Below are positions 1 to 9,274 of a DNA stretch of 64,000 bases, one piece after another. This stretch comes from UBA11872 sp965198285 (GTDB lineage Bacteria > Chloroflexota > UBA11872): contig OZ240251.1 in NCBI GenBank assembly GCA_965198285.1, positions 2,542,001-2,606,000 of the forward strand, read 5' to 3'. A model generated the notes under the pieces. It was not told where the DNA came from, ran no database searches, and saw nothing but the letters and a program-made list of their open reading frames with translations. Position numbers and translations under genes: made by a program. Positions within the stretch are counted from its first letter, which is position 1, and every line of letters starts with the position of its first letter.

Positions 1-1779
1 GCTCAAACGACTGACTTCATTGCCGACCGAGGCTTTAGTCAGGCACCGATCTACCTGACCGACCTTGACCGATGTACGCCGACCAGCGCGCTGTCGGCGC
101 AACCCCGTCGGCACGCCTGGCGCACGCTGCCGTATACGACGGACGCCTTCAGCGGAGTGATGCTGCTGGCCGGTCCCGAGACCGCCGCCCCATCAATCAC
201 CTATCCGCTCAACGCCAGGGGCTGGCATGCCGTGTCGATTGGGGTGCTTCCTTTTTGGTCCGAGCCCGAAGGCCGCCAGCTCGAGACTCAACTCAAGCTC
301 ACCGGGCCCGGTCCGTTAACCATCTTGTCCTGGCCGCGCGTCCCATTCGGCGGCCACGCCGAAACGCTGCGCGAGCACTTCTGGGGCGTTGCGGACCTGA
401 CGGGCCGAGACCTCGTGATTGGACAGCCGGTCGCTCGCGTGTCCCCTAACAACGGCCCCGGATCGTTCCTCGGGCAGCCCGCGCGCATAGCTTATGTCAA
501 GTTAGTGCCACTGACGGCCGCCGAGGTGCGCGCAGTGGACGCCGATCGCGCTCGCTCCCAGACCCGACGGCTCTTCGCCCACCAGGACGCTCACGGTCCA
601 CATTCCGCCTGGCGACTCACCAGCGCCGCCGACATCCAACGCGAAGTCGAGCCGTACCGCCACACCGATTTCTCACGTCTCTACTGGGAATGTGGCTCTG
701 GCGACCTGATGAACTACTTCACACAGATCGGCCGCATCCCCGCATACGACGGTTTGAATGACTTCGCTCGGCAGGGGGATCGCTTCAACGCCGAGAGCTG
801 GCGAATCCTGCGCGATAGGGGAATCGATCCGCTGCAAGTGGCCGCCGACCACGCACGGGAGATCGGAATCAAGTTTCATGCAAGCTACCGGGTCGGCGGA
901 TTCCACTACCCGCCGCCGCTTGATCACTTCAATCACGGAGACGCGATCTACAACCGGCGACCCGAGTGGCGCGGTGTCGACCGCGACGGCCGCCGGACGC
1001 CCCGTTTCGCGTACACCTATCCCGAAGTTCGCGCCTACGTGATTTCGCTATTGCGCGAGGTCGTGCAGTACCCGGTGGACGGCGTCTGCATGCTCTACAA
1101 CCGGCGGCTTCCGCTGGTGGAATACGAACTGCAACTGGTTGAGGGTTTTCGTTCCGCGCATGGTGTTGATCCGCGCACGCTCGACCCGCACGACCAGACT
1201 TGGCTGAGATACCGATCAGGCGTGCTTACGCAGTTTCACCGAGAGCTACGCGCCGCGATGGACGAGGAGACGCGACGACAGAGCCGCAGCCGTCGCCTTC
1301 AGATATCGGCCGTGGTGATGAGTAGCGAAGCCGAGAACCTGAACTTCGGCGTTGACCTCAAGCCATGGGTGGACGAGGGCCTCGTCGACACGCTGATCCC
1401 ATACACGTCAGCGCCCAATCTCAACAGCAGTGTGGACGCCTGGGCCGACCCTCGCGCGATTGACTACTTCGTGAATCTCGCACGCGGCAGCAACACGATC
1501 ATTGCGCCCAACATGATGCCCCGCCAGGTTTCCCCGGAGCACTTGCGGCGACGCGCATCCGGGCTGTATCGCGCCGGCGTCCAGCATCTGTTTTTCTGGG
1601 ACTGCGCTGGCGGCTCGGGACGCGCCAATTACGGCGATATGTGGAGCGTGTTGCGCCGGCTTGGACACCTTGAAGAGCTCGAGAACTGGCGAGCCGGCGG
1701 CGAAGCTGATCTGGCCTCGCCCCGTCACGACATGCGCTCACTGGGCGACTGGAACCTTGGGTACCAAACGCCGGGCTAG
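1..1779 (+). CDS. Family-10 glycosyl-hydrolase-like TIM-barrel protein (5' truncated by window)
   Basis: The reading frame is open from base 1 to a TAG at 1777-1779, so the true start lies upstream of the window; the first in-window candidate starts (GTG then ATG near 154-157) lie inside a continuous fold. The N-terminal part looks like a beta-sandwich. From about residue 210 the aromatic- and Asp-rich segments (YWECGSGD, IKFHASYRVGG, FAYTYPEVRAYV, SEAENLNFGVDLKPWV, FFWDCAGG) resemble bacterial glycosyl-hydrolase-like family 10 / DUF187 TIM barrels. Substrate and catalytic residues cannot be fixed from sequence alone. No signal peptide can be judged because the start is missing. It converges on the dehydrogenase at 1821. 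The family call is by pattern recognition; another TIM-barrel glycosidase is possible. Confidence 0.55.
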   Translation, partial: AQTTDFIADRGFSQAPIYLTDLDRCTPTSALSAQPRRHAWRTLPYTTDAFSGVMLLAGPETAAPSITYPLNARGWHAVSIGVLPFWSEPEGRQLETQLKLTGPGPLTILSWPRVPFGGHAETLREHFWGVADLTGRDLVIGQPVARVSPNNGPGSFLGQPARIAYVKLVPLTAAEVRAVDADRARSQTRRLFAHQDAHGPHSAWRLTSAADIQREVEPYRHTDFSRLYWECGSGDLMNYFTQIGRIPAYDGLNDFARQGDRFNAESWRILRDRGIDPLQVAADHAREIGIKFHASYRVGGFHYPPPLDHFNHGDAIYNRRPEWRGVDRDGRRTPRFAYTYPEVRAYVISLLREVVQYPVDGVCMLYNRRLPLVEYELQLVEGFRSAHGVDPRTLDPHDQTWLRYRSGVLTQFHRELRAAMDEETRRQSRSRRLQISAVVMSSEAENLNFGVDLKPWVDEGLVDTLIPYTSAPNLNSSVDAWADPRAIDYFVNLARGSNTIIAPNMMPRQVSPEHLRRRASGLYRAGVQHLFFWDCAGGSGRANYGDMWSVLRRLGHLEELENWRAGGEADLASPRHDMRSLGDWNLGYQTPG

Positions 1780-1820
1780 GAAATCCTAGGCAGTAGCCGC
1801 ACTATCCATCGGCCACGGTT

Positions 1821-2768
1821 CTATCGGGCCACGCGGTACTTAAGTGGCTGCCCGGCCTCGATTCGCTCTAGGTTGTCGCGAACGACCTCCGAGGTTCCGC
1901 GGAGGAAAATGTCGCACGCCGACGCCCCGTGCGGCGTGGCAAAGACTTCTCGCTCGAATACCGGATCGGCCGGGTCGACCGGTTCTTCCCAGAACACATC
2001 CAACCCGGCGGCTCGCAGACGGCCGCTGTCCAGCGCGTCGAGCAGTGCCTCGCGCTCGACAACCGGACCACGCGAAACGTTGACCAGAACGGAACCATCC
2101 GGCATGGCGTCCAGCACGCGCTGGTCAATCAGCCCATGCGTCTCGTCGGTAAGCGGGACGGCCAGCACCACGAAGCCGCAGCCACGCACGGCCTCGCGGA
2201 GACGGTCGGCCGTAAACAACTCGGCCAGCCCAAGTTCGCGAGCCAGGTCAGGATCTGGCGTTCGCTTGACACCAACCAGCGTGGCGCCGAACGGCTGCAG
2301 TAGCCGGGTAATCTCGCTACCGATGCCTCCAACGCCCACAATGCAGATGCGCGCCTGAAACAGCGATGCCCCGAACGGCACCGCAATCGATTGGGCGGCC
2401 ACCGCGCGGAAGTGCGATGGCAACTGGCGTCCGGCCGCAATCAGGTGCATGAGCGCGAACTCGGCCACGGCCTTGCCCAATCCCGAGGGTCCAGCCGGCG
2501 CATTCGCAACGGGAATCCCGCGTGCGCGTGCGGCGTCCAGATCGACGTGATCTACGCCGATTCCGAACTGTTGAATGAGTCGCAGACGAGAAGCTGACGT
2601 AATTGTGCCGGCATCGATTGGCGTGCGGGCCGGGATGATCACCTCGGCGTTCGGCGCTTCCGCGGCCAACGCCTCTGGCTCGGTTGGGACGATCTCATGC
2701 GCGGGCAAGGCGGCTTGCAGAGCATCCGTGATCGCCGCCAGGTCTGGACTGCACATCAGAATCCGCAT
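1821..2768 (-). CDS. D-isomer-specific 2-hydroxyacid dehydrogenase
   Basis: 315 residues. NAD(P)-dependent oxidoreductase that interconverts 2-hydroxy and 2-oxo acids in the cytoplasm. The Rossmann motif VGVGGIG is central, and all three catalytic positions are present: Arg in NVSRGP, Glu in DVFWEEP and His in TPHGAS. The frame is open further upstream, but ATG at 2768 is chosen because a GGGGAGGA ribosome site lies about 6 bases before it and it begins directly with the first beta strand (MRILMCSP). It lies 28 bases downstream of the class-III aminotransferase on the same strand, so the two probably form an operon handling an amino acid/oxo acid/hydroxy acid set. The substrate is unknown. 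Confidence 0.9.
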   Translation of the reverse strand: MRILMCSPDLAAITDALQAALPAHEIVPTEPEALAAEAPNAEVIIPARTPIDAGTITSASRLRLIQQFGIGVDHVDLDAARARGIPVANAPAGPSGLGKAVAEFALMHLIAAGRQLPSHFRAVAAQSIAVPFGASLFQARICIVGVGGIGSEITRLLQPFGATLVGVKRTPDPDLARELGLAELFTADRLREAVRGCGFVVLAVPLTDETHGLIDQRVLDAMPDGSVLVNVSRGPVVEREALLDALDSGRLRAAGLDVFWEEPVDPADPVFEREVFATPHGASACDIFLRGTSEVVRDNLERIEAGQPLKYRVAR

Positions 2769-2796
2769 TGGATGTCCTCCCCGGCCGCCGTCGGCT

Positions 2797-4122
2797 CTAG
2801 CCCACTTTTTCTCGGCAGACCTTGAGCGCCCTGTCCACGACTTCAAGCGTCCGGTCTACGTCTTCCTCGGTATGCGCGATCGAGACGTAGAACTTCTCAT
2901 TCGGCACGATCAGGATTCCACGCTTCACGCATTCGATGGCGAACTGCATGCCCATCTCCCGGTCGTTGTCCAACAGGTCGACCCACTGCGTCGGCTTGGC
3001 GTTCTCCATGAAGCGAACCCCAAACACCATGTCTTCGCCCAACGCCTGTATGGCAATCCCGTGTCGGCGGCCCGCCTCTTCGATTCCTGCCCGCAGTCGT
3101 CCGCCGATTCGGTGTAACTGGTCGTACACGCCCGGTTCGCGCAGGATGCCCAGGGCTGCTAGCGCCGCGGTGGCCGCGACCGGGTTGCCGTTGAATGTCC
3201 CGCTTGCCCAGGCAATCGTATTGGGCGCTCGGCCCACATTGCCGTACAGATCCATGATGTCGCGGCGTCCGGCGATGACAGCGAGGGGAAAGCCGCCGGC
3301 CATCGCCTTGCCGTAGCAGGCCAGGTCGGGTACGACGCCATAGGCCTCTTGGGCGCCGCCCCAGGCCAGACGAAAACCGGTGACGATCTCGTCGTAGATC
3401 ATCACGATGCCGTGCCGGTCGCAGGCTTCCCGTACGGATTCCAGAAATCCGGGCGCCGGCCGAAGCACGCGCTGCAGCGGTTCGATGATCACACCGGCCA
3501 GTTCGTCGGCGTATTCCTCGATCACCTGTAGGGCGAACTCGGTGTCGTTGTACGGAGCGACCAGCACCTCGTCCGCCAGCACGCCGGGCACGCCCAGTGA
3601 GTCGGGCTCAGCGTGCGGATAGTCGCTGGCTTCGCCAGGAACCGTTCCAAACATGGCGAAGTCCCCGGTGCCATGCCAGCCGCCCTCGAACTTCAGGATC
3701 TTTTGCCGCCCGGTGAACGCGCGCGCCGCACGAAGGGAGAGGAACGTGGCATCCGAGCCGGTTGTGACGTAGCGAACCTGCTCGGCGCAGGGCACCGCCT
3801 CGATCACTTCCTCAGCCAGCCGAATGGCCGGTTCGTTGAGGAAGTAGAACGTCGTCCCCTGGCGAATCTGATGCTCGACGGCCTCAAGAATGCGCGGATG
3901 GCAGTGGCCAACCAGCATCGGGCCGGAGCCCATCAGGTAGTCGATGTACTCGCGGCCGTCGACGCTAATCAGGTGACTGCCGCGGCCCTCGCGGACTACC
4001 ACGTCCTCCTCGCGAGGGAGCATGAGGAATCCGAGAGCCCCGCCACTCATGACGGTGCTGGCGAGCTCGAGCAATTCGCCATTCGAGGCGGACGTCTGGC
4101 CCGGGATAGTCGAGGGCGCCAC
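2797..4122 (-). CDS. Class-III PLP aminotransferase (glutamate-1-semialdehyde aminotransferase-like)
   Basis: 441 residues, normal for class-III aminotransferases and 2,1-aminomutases. The fold markers are in order: SVDGREYIDYLMGSGPMLVGH near residues 53-73, TTGSDAT at 120-126, the cofactor-binding DEIVTGFR at 244-251, and the expected Schiff-base Lys272 in YGKAMAGGFP. It resembles HemL-like transaminases, but the unusual GSDAT in place of GTEA and the catabolic neighbours argue for a specialised transaminase rather than haem synthesis. It starts in a 129-base divergent gap facing the Gfo/Idh gene and is followed by the hydroxyacid dehydrogenase. Confidence 0.85.
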   Translation of the reverse strand: MAPSTIPGQTSASNGELLELASTVMSGGALGFLMLPREEDVVVREGRGSHLISVDGREYIDYLMGSGPMLVGHCHPRILEAVEHQIRQGTTFYFLNEPAIRLAEEVIEAVPCAEQVRYVTTGSDATFLSLRAARAFTGRQKILKFEGGWHGTGDFAMFGTVPGEASDYPHAEPDSLGVPGVLADEVLVAPYNDTEFALQVIEEYADELAGVIIEPLQRVLRPAPGFLESVREACDRHGIVMIYDEIVTGFRLAWGGAQEAYGVVPDLACYGKAMAGGFPLAVIAGRRDIMDLYGNVGRAPNTIAWASGTFNGNPVAATAALAALGILREPGVYDQLHRIGGRLRAGIEEAGRRHGIAIQALGEDMVFGVRFMENAKPTQWVDLLDNDREMGMQFAIECVKRGILIVPNEKFYVSIAHTEEDVDRTLEVVDRALKVCREKVG

Positions 4123-4251
4123 CGCTCACCTGGCCTTCTGGATACCGCCGCAAAGGCCGGCGACGCTGGGTGGCGCATACTACACGCGGCACCGAGACAC
4201 CCGTCCGTCGGTGTGGGCTGAATAGGACGCTGTGCTAGTGAGAACCGGGCC

Positions 4252-5304
4252 ATGAGCCGCGACGTGTCGAAGTCGCAGCGCGTTCGGCTGGGCCTGATCG
4301 GCGCCGGCGGATTCGGCTCCTACACAACCGAACTGCTGGATCGGCAGCCCGAAATTGACCTGGTCGGCGTGGCCGACACCGATCGCGACAAGGCCGAACG
4401 CCTCGGGCGCGAGCGCGGCGTACCGTTTTGGTCGGACCACCGCGCGTTGCTGGACGAGTGCAACTGCGACGCGGTGGCTGTGGTAACCCCGCACTCCTCG
4501 CACCGCGACATCGTGGTGGATGCGTCCGCTGCCGGTCGCCACATCTTCTGCGAAAAGACCATGGCAATCACCGTGGCCGACTGCCACGACATGCTGGAGG
4601 CGGCCGACGCGCATGGCGTAAAGCTGATGGTCGGCCACAAGCGTCGGTTCCGCCCCGCGGCGGTCGCGATCAGCCAGGCGCTGGCGAGCGACGGGTTGGG
4701 ACGCCCGCTGGCCGTGAACGTGCGCGGCTACTTTGGTCGCCACATCACCGGATTCTGGCGCGAGCGGGAACTATGCGGCGGGCTGCTGTATTGGGCCGGG
4801 GTTCACGACGTCGACACGCTGCGCTATCTATTTGGCGAGGTTGACTCGGTCTATGCGGTTCTCGGTCCCAAGCTGCGACCAGAGATCTCGGACCAGGAGG
4901 ACGCCATCTCAGTGGCCCTGACCTTTACAAGCGGGACGCTCGGTTCCCTTCAGGTCTCCACGTTCTTCCCGATGGCCACCTACCAGACGGCGTTTGGATT
5001 CGACATCGTGTGCGAGCGCGGAGGCATTGCCTATAACGCCGAGGACCTGACGATCACGACCCAGATCGAACACGCGCCGCCGAACGAGGTGCGCCTGGAG
5101 CACAACTCGGCCGTGGGCGCCTACGACAAGGAGTGGGCCAGCTTTGCCGGCTGGGTGCTGCGCGACGAAGCGCCGGTGCTGACCGGCGAGGATGGGCTGC
5201 GCTGCGTGGAGATTTTGCACGCCGCGTATCTCAGCGCCGCCATCGGATCGCGGATCGATCTCCCGCTGGACCGGAACGAGCGGCGCCCCTTCGACTCAAG
5301 ATAG
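4252..5304 (+). CDS. Gfo/Idh/MocA family oxidoreductase
   Basis: 350 residues. NAD(P)-dependent sugar or cyclitol dehydrogenase family. The N-terminal Rossmann motif is GLIGAGGFG (about residues 14-22), followed by the family signature EK in HIFCEKTMAIT (about residues 98-108) and a C-terminal alpha/beta domain. ATG at 4252 opens a forward series; the next gene starts 11 bases after its stop. The substrate is probably a carbohydrate or cyclitol, judging from the isomerases downstream, but this is inference. Confidence 0.9.
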   Translation: MSRDVSKSQRVRLGLIGAGGFGSYTTELLDRQPEIDLVGVADTDRDKAERLGRERGVPFWSDHRALLDECNCDAVAVVTPHSSHRDIVVDASAAGRHIFCEKTMAITVADCHDMLEAADAHGVKLMVGHKRRFRPAAVAISQALASDGLGRPLAVNVRGYFGRHITGFWRERELCGGLLYWAGVHDVDTLRYLFGEVDSVYAVLGPKLRPEISDQEDAISVALTFTSGTLGSLQVSTFFPMATYQTAFGFDIVCERGGIAYNAEDLTITTQIEHAPPNEVRLEHNSAVGAYDKEWASFAGWVLRDEAPVLTGEDGLRCVEILHAAYLSAAIGSRIDLPLDRNERRPFDSR

Positions 5305-5315
5305 GCAGCGTTTTC

Positions 5316-6311
5316 GTGCGCATCGCCTGCGTTCAGGTTGCCACGGTCGACGGCGAAATTGCCGCCAATCGCGATCAGGCGCTACGGCTAACGGAACGGG
5401 CGCTGAACCAGGGCGTGGACCTGGCCATCCTGCCGGAACTCGTCACCACTGGGTATTGCACCGACGACTACACGACGGTCGCCGAGGACCTGGACGGACC
5501 AACCGTTCGAGCGTTTGCAGACTTGGCCGCCGCTTCGGGCTCGAGCATTGTCGTCGGCCTGGTGACTCTCGCTGCCGACGGGCGTCCACAGAACGGTAGC
5601 GCGTTGATTGGTCCACACGGCGTCATCGCGACGTATGCCAAGTCGCATCTGTGCGTGAACGACGACTCGCGCGTTGACGAGTCCACGGCATTCGCCGGGG
5701 GTGAAGCGCTGGGGTTGTTCGACCTGTGCGGCGTTCGGGTCGGGATGATGATCTGCTGCGACGGTCAGCATGGCGAACTGCCAGTCGCGCTCGTGGCCGG
5801 TGGCGCCGACCTGCTGGTCTGGCTGAACAACCGGACCTCGATGCCGGTATGGGAAGCCGCCGCCATCGCCAAATTCAATCAAGTGCCCGTCGCCGCTTTG
5901 AACCGGGTCGGCACCGCGGGTTGGCAGCCTGCTGACGCCCCGAGGCGAGTCTTCACCGGCGTCTCGGCGCTCGTGGACCACGACGGCGAGACCATCGCGG
6001 CCGCCGAGGGCGGCGAGGAAACCGTGGTCGTCGGCAATGTAGATATCGAAGCGGGACGCCGACGTCGGGCCAGTCATGTGCTCAACACCCAGCACACCGG
6101 GATGGCTTCGCCAAAGGCGATCACCGAGCGGGGCGAGGCATTCAGCCGCGACCCGATCGGCACCGGGCCATTCAAGTTCAACAGCTGGGAAGACGACCTC
6201 AAGATCCTCTACGACCGATTCGATGACTACAACTGGGGACCGTCGTTCCTCAGGCACACGGGGCCCCATACCCCGACCGGTTCCGGATCCAGATTCTCGG
6301 CTTCAACATGA
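5316..6311 (+). CDS. Nitrilase-like carbon-nitrogen hydrolase joined in frame to an ABC binding-protein fragment
   Basis: 331 residues from a GTG start 11 bases after the Gfo/Idh stop. Residues 1 to about 250 are a nearly complete nitrilase-superfamily amidase with the catalytic triad Glu41 (LPELVTTGY), Lys109 (YAKSHL) and Cys147 (MMICCDGQHGE). After a C-terminal segment typical of these enzymes (GNVDIEAGRRRR), the sequence changes at about residues 254-262 into the middle of a DppA/OppA-type solute-binding protein (MASPKAITERGEAFSRDP, GTGPFKFNSWEDD), then ends out of frame at 6311. The hydrolase part could still be active on a small amide or nitrile. The tail looks like the product of a deletion joining two neighbouring genes. 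Confidence 0.8.
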   Translation: MRIACVQVATVDGEIAANRDQALRLTERALNQGVDLAILPELVTTGYCTDDYTTVAEDLDGPTVRAFADLAAASGSSIVVGLVTLAADGRPQNGSALIGPHGVIATYAKSHLCVNDDSRVDESTAFAGGEALGLFDLCGVRVGMMICCDGQHGELPVALVAGGADLLVWLNNRTSMPVWEAAAIAKFNQVPVAALNRVGTAGWQPADAPRRVFTGVSALVDHDGETIAAAEGGEETVVVGNVDIEAGRRRRASHVLNTQHTGMASPKAITERGEAFSRDPIGTGPFKFNSWEDDLKILYDRFDDYNWGPSFLRHTGPHTPTGSGSRFSAST

Positions 6312-7225
6312 CCGACAACGCCCAGGCCTTTGAGGCGAATGAGGTCGACATCTCCTTGAACTGGTCCTTCGCGGACTTCAAGCGGGTGTCCGAGAACGCG
6401 AAGTATCACGTGATCGGTTTCGCGGCGCCGGGCATGGGGCAGTACATGCCGCTGCATACGCAGCTCTGGCCGCTGGACGACCTGAACGTGCGCAAGGCTC
6501 TGCTCTTCGGAACGGATCGCCGCACGGTGACGGTGCGCGCCAACGGCGGAATCGCGCCGACCAACATCAGCAACTTGCTGCTCCCAGGAACGCTTGGTCG
6601 CAGCGAGGAAGCCAGCAAGCTGTATACATATGACCCGGCCAAGGGCAACCAGATCCTGGACGAGGCCGGCTACGCCAAGCGCGAGGATGGCTACCGCTAC
6701 GCGCCTGACGGCCGGCGGCTGGAAATCACCTACCCGGACCGCGGCGACCCGGTGGTGGAACTCTTCAAGCTGGACGTGGAGAAGAGTCTGGGCATCTTCG
6801 TGGACATCCCGAAGATGGACGAGGCTACGCACCGCGAAGGCGCTTCGAAGGGGCTTTATCACACCACGTGGATCGGCGTGGCAGCGCCGAGCGGCGACAT
6901 TCTGTACGAACGGTTCCACACCGGCTCGTACGGTGGCGCCAACCGCTCGTACTCGTTCTTCGAGTACGACGGAATCCCGAGTTCCGCTACCCCGGGCGCC
7001 AAGATCGACCGGCTGCTGGAAACGGCGCGCGCGAGCTTCGATCAGGCCGAGCAGATTGCCCTCTGGAAAGAGGCCGAGCTGTACCTGATGGAGAACGCCG
7101 TGGCGATTCCACTGGTCGTAGAGTTCCTGCCGTGGCTGACCAATCCGGACAGGATCGGCGGCGAACTCTTCCTGGGCATCGACTACCTGCCCTACTTCGG
7201 GCAGTTCTACAGCACCCAGGAGTAA
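6266..7225 (+). pseudogene. Peptide/oligosaccharide ABC solute-binding protein, C-terminal remnant (SBP_bac_5)
   Basis: This continues the binding-protein fragment at the end of the preceding reading frame, shifted by one base. Frame 6266-6307 reads PYPDRFRIQILGFN and runs on into MTDNAQAFEANEVDI, whereas the upstream frame breaks after RHTGP; one missing C in the ggggcccc run at 6260-6267 explains it. Typical extracytoplasmic binding-protein segments follow (LNVRKALLFGTDR, FHTGSYGGANRSYSF, WKEAELYLMENAVAIPLV). About 370 residues remain out of the usual 530-600; signal peptide and lobe I are absent. If expressed from ATG 6308 it would be cytoplasmic and incomplete. It precedes a DppB-type permease. 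Confidence 0.8.
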
Positions 7226-7249
7226 CCCGGCTCACAATGCGACAGGCGT

Positions 7250-7271
7250 CCGGCCGCCAGGTGGCGGCCGG
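7250..7271 (+). promoter_or_regulatory. GC-rich intercistronic stem-loop between binding protein and permease
   Basis: A perfect 9-bp stem CCGGCCGCC/GGCGGCCGG with an AGGT loop lies in the 87-base gap before the permease. No T-tract follows, so it is not a classical terminator. Hairpins in this position commonly protect the binding-protein mRNA and lower expression of the downstream permease; that role is inferred here. Confidence 0.5.
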
Positions 7272-7312
7272 GCGCCTGCGCGCAATTCCCAGGTCAGGAC
7301 TGATCTAAAGCC

Positions 7313-8290
7313 ATGGGCGCCTACATCGTGCGACGCGCGCTATACATGATCCCCGTGCTCTTTGGGGTGTTGCTCGTCGTCTTTGTCCTGATGCGGCTGG
7401 TGCCGGGGGACCCGGTGGAGATTTTCTTCTCAGCGAGTATCGCTGGGGGATCGGGCGCGACGTCGGGCAGCAGCGGCGAAGTCAGCCTGAAAGCGCTGCA
7501 GAAGCTGCGCGAAAGCTACAACCTGGACAAGTCGGTCCCGCACCAGTTCGTGCTGTACGTGTGGGACGTGCTGCGCCTCGACCTTGGTGATTCGATCCAG
7601 TTCCGTCGCCCCGTGACCGACATCATCAAGGATCACTTTCCGGCGACGTTTGCCCTCACGATGTCCAGCATGGCCGTGGCCATGACCATCGGCGTCGGCG
7701 CCGGCATCATTTCCGCAATCCGACGTCATACCAAAACCGATTATTCCGCGCAGATCTTCGCGGTTTCGGGTGTGTCGATCCCAAGTTTCTGGTTGGGCCA
7801 GCTTCTCATCTTGGCCTTCGCCGTCAAGCTCGCCTGGCTGCCTGCCATCTCAAACGGATATGGCAAGGAGCTCATCCTGCCCTCCATCACCCTGGGAACG
7901 GCGGCCGCGGCGATTCTGGCGCGGCTCACCCGCTCATCGATGCTCGACGTGCTCTCCCGTGACTACATTCGCACGGCGCGAGCCAAGGGGTTGCGCGAAC
8001 GGGCGGTGATCTGGGTGCATGCGCTACGCAACGCGCTGATTCCAGTCATCACCGTCATTGGCTTGGAGTTTGGCGGTCTGCTGGCCGGGGCGGTGGTCAT
8101 CGAGGCCGTATTTCACCGTCAAGGTATTGGATTGCGACTCGTCAACGCGATCGTCGCTCGCGACTATCCGGTAGTGCAGGGCATGGTGTTGCTGATCGCA
8201 GTCATCTACGCCGTGATGAACCTGCTGGTGGATATCTTGTACACGTACGTTGATCCGCGCGTCCGGTTGACCGATCAGCCCAAGACCTGA
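7313..8290 (+). CDS. DppB/OppB-type ABC transporter permease
   Basis: 325 residues. Inner-membrane permease of the peptide/nickel/opine uptake family. The N-terminal membrane helix (YMIPVLFGVLLVVFVLMRL) is followed by the periplasmic PGDPVE segment typical of DppB, then five further hydrophobic segments and the EAA loop that contacts the ATPase (RAKGLRERAVIWVHALRNA). A DppC partner should follow but does not; the next gene is an isomerase. The matching DppD/DppF-type ATPases are on the opposite strand at 14.6-16.7 kb. Whether those parts assemble into one transporter is inference. Confidence 0.92.
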   Translation: MGAYIVRRALYMIPVLFGVLLVVFVLMRLVPGDPVEIFFSASIAGGSGATSGSSGEVSLKALQKLRESYNLDKSVPHQFVLYVWDVLRLDLGDSIQFRRPVTDIIKDHFPATFALTMSSMAVAMTIGVGAGIISAIRRHTKTDYSAQIFAVSGVSIPSFWLGQLLILAFAVKLAWLPAISNGYGKELILPSITLGTAAAAILARLTRSSMLDVLSRDYIRTARAKGLRERAVIWVHALRNALIPVITVIGLEFGGLLAGAVVIEAVFHRQGIGLRLVNAIVARDYPVVQGMVLLIAVIYAVMNLLVDILYTYVDPRVRLTDQPKT

Positions 8291-8332
8291 TTTCCCCGGG
8301 GGCTCCCTCTCGTCCTCAGTCGGCCCGCCAGC

Positions 8333-9274
8333 ATGAAACTTTGCATCTCAACCGCCTGTTACCGCTGGATGCTCGACCCGCATCGGCGTCGTGATCGCCC
8401 CGAGCACCGAAACTTCGGCTGGCCCCCGGCCTTTCTCCAAACCGAAGACCCGCCGAAACCCGGCGCCATGCGCCACGACTGGATGTTGGAGAAGACGCGC
8501 GACCTCGGGCTGGAAGGCTTCTACATGCACGCCGCGGACGTGGGGGACGGTCCCGCGGTCGAAGCCTTCGGTGCCCGCATGCGCGCGGCAGGACTGGCCT
8601 TCAACGGCGGCCTCACGGCGAACTGGGCGGCGACGGCGGACGAATGGGACCAGGAATATCGCGAGACCGCCATCGAACACGTGGCGCTCAACGCGCGCGG
8701 CGGCGTAGCGATTGCCACGGTCACACATCTGATGGCCGGCATTCACAACCATTTCAGTACCAGTCCGCCGATCAACGAACAGATCGAGCGGGCAATTCGC
8801 AACTTCAGCACCATCCTGCCGGCCTGCCGGCAGCACGGCGTCACGCTTGCCTTCGAAAACCACATGGACTACCGCCTCAGCGAGGTCGTGGCCATGGTTC
8901 AGGCCCTCGACTCCGAATTCGCACGTATCACGCTCGACACGGCGAATCCCTTCCTGGTGCTGGAAGACCCGCTCGAAGGCGCGCGGCTGGCCGCGCCGTA
9001 TACGGTCGCGGTTCACTTGAAAGACTTCACAGTGCATCCGCTCACCGAGACTTGGGAGCCTGAGTTGCACTGGGCGCCGGTCGGACAGGGCGATTCCCCG
9101 ATCGCCGAGATATTGGACCTGCTCCAGGACGAGGCCCCAAATCCCGAACAGCTCCTCGCGCATATCGAAATCGCCGGTTTGCCGCAGACGGACCCCGACC
9201 GCTGGGTGCGCGCCAGTGCCCAGCACCTGCGACGGTACGCCGCCGACCACTTCCCCAACCAGGCCGTCGCGTGA
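8333..9274 (+). CDS. Sugar phosphate isomerase/epimerase-like TIM barrel (AP-endonuclease-2 fold)
   Basis: 313 residues. The xylose-isomerase-like TIM-barrel family uses a divalent metal to isomerise or epimerise sugars and cyclitols. The four expected metal ligands are visible: Glu175 (AFENHMDYR), Asp202 (TLDTANP), His228 (VHLKD) and Glu279 (AHIEI). The stop overlaps the GTG start of a paralogue, giving translational coupling and suggesting a tandem duplication. The substrate is unknown; the nearby Gfo/Idh gene suggests a ketose, inosose or similar. Confidence 0.85.
   Translation: MKLCISTACYRWMLDPHRRRDRPEHRNFGWPPAFLQTEDPPKPGAMRHDWMLEKTRDLGLEGFYMHAADVGDGPAVEAFGARMRAAGLAFNGGLTANWAATADEWDQEYRETAIEHVALNARGGVAIATVTHLMAGIHNHFSTSPPINEQIERAIRNFSTILPACRQHGVTLAFENHMDYRLSEVVAMVQALDSEFARITLDTANPFLVLEDPLEGARLAAPYTVAVHLKDFTVHPLTETWEPELHWAPVGQGDSPIAEILDLLQDEAPNPEQLLAHIEIAGLPQTDPDRWVRASAQHLRRYAADHFPNQAVA

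Noticed and set aside
1776..1789. CTAGGA-AA-TCCTAG dyad between convergent genes as a terminator
   Set aside because: Only six pairs and no T-tract; too weak to call.
5133..5316. An upstream extension of the nitrilase gene into the Gfo/Idh gene
   Set aside because: The extra residues are out-of-frame Gfo/Idh sequence; the enzyme fold begins at GTG 5316.
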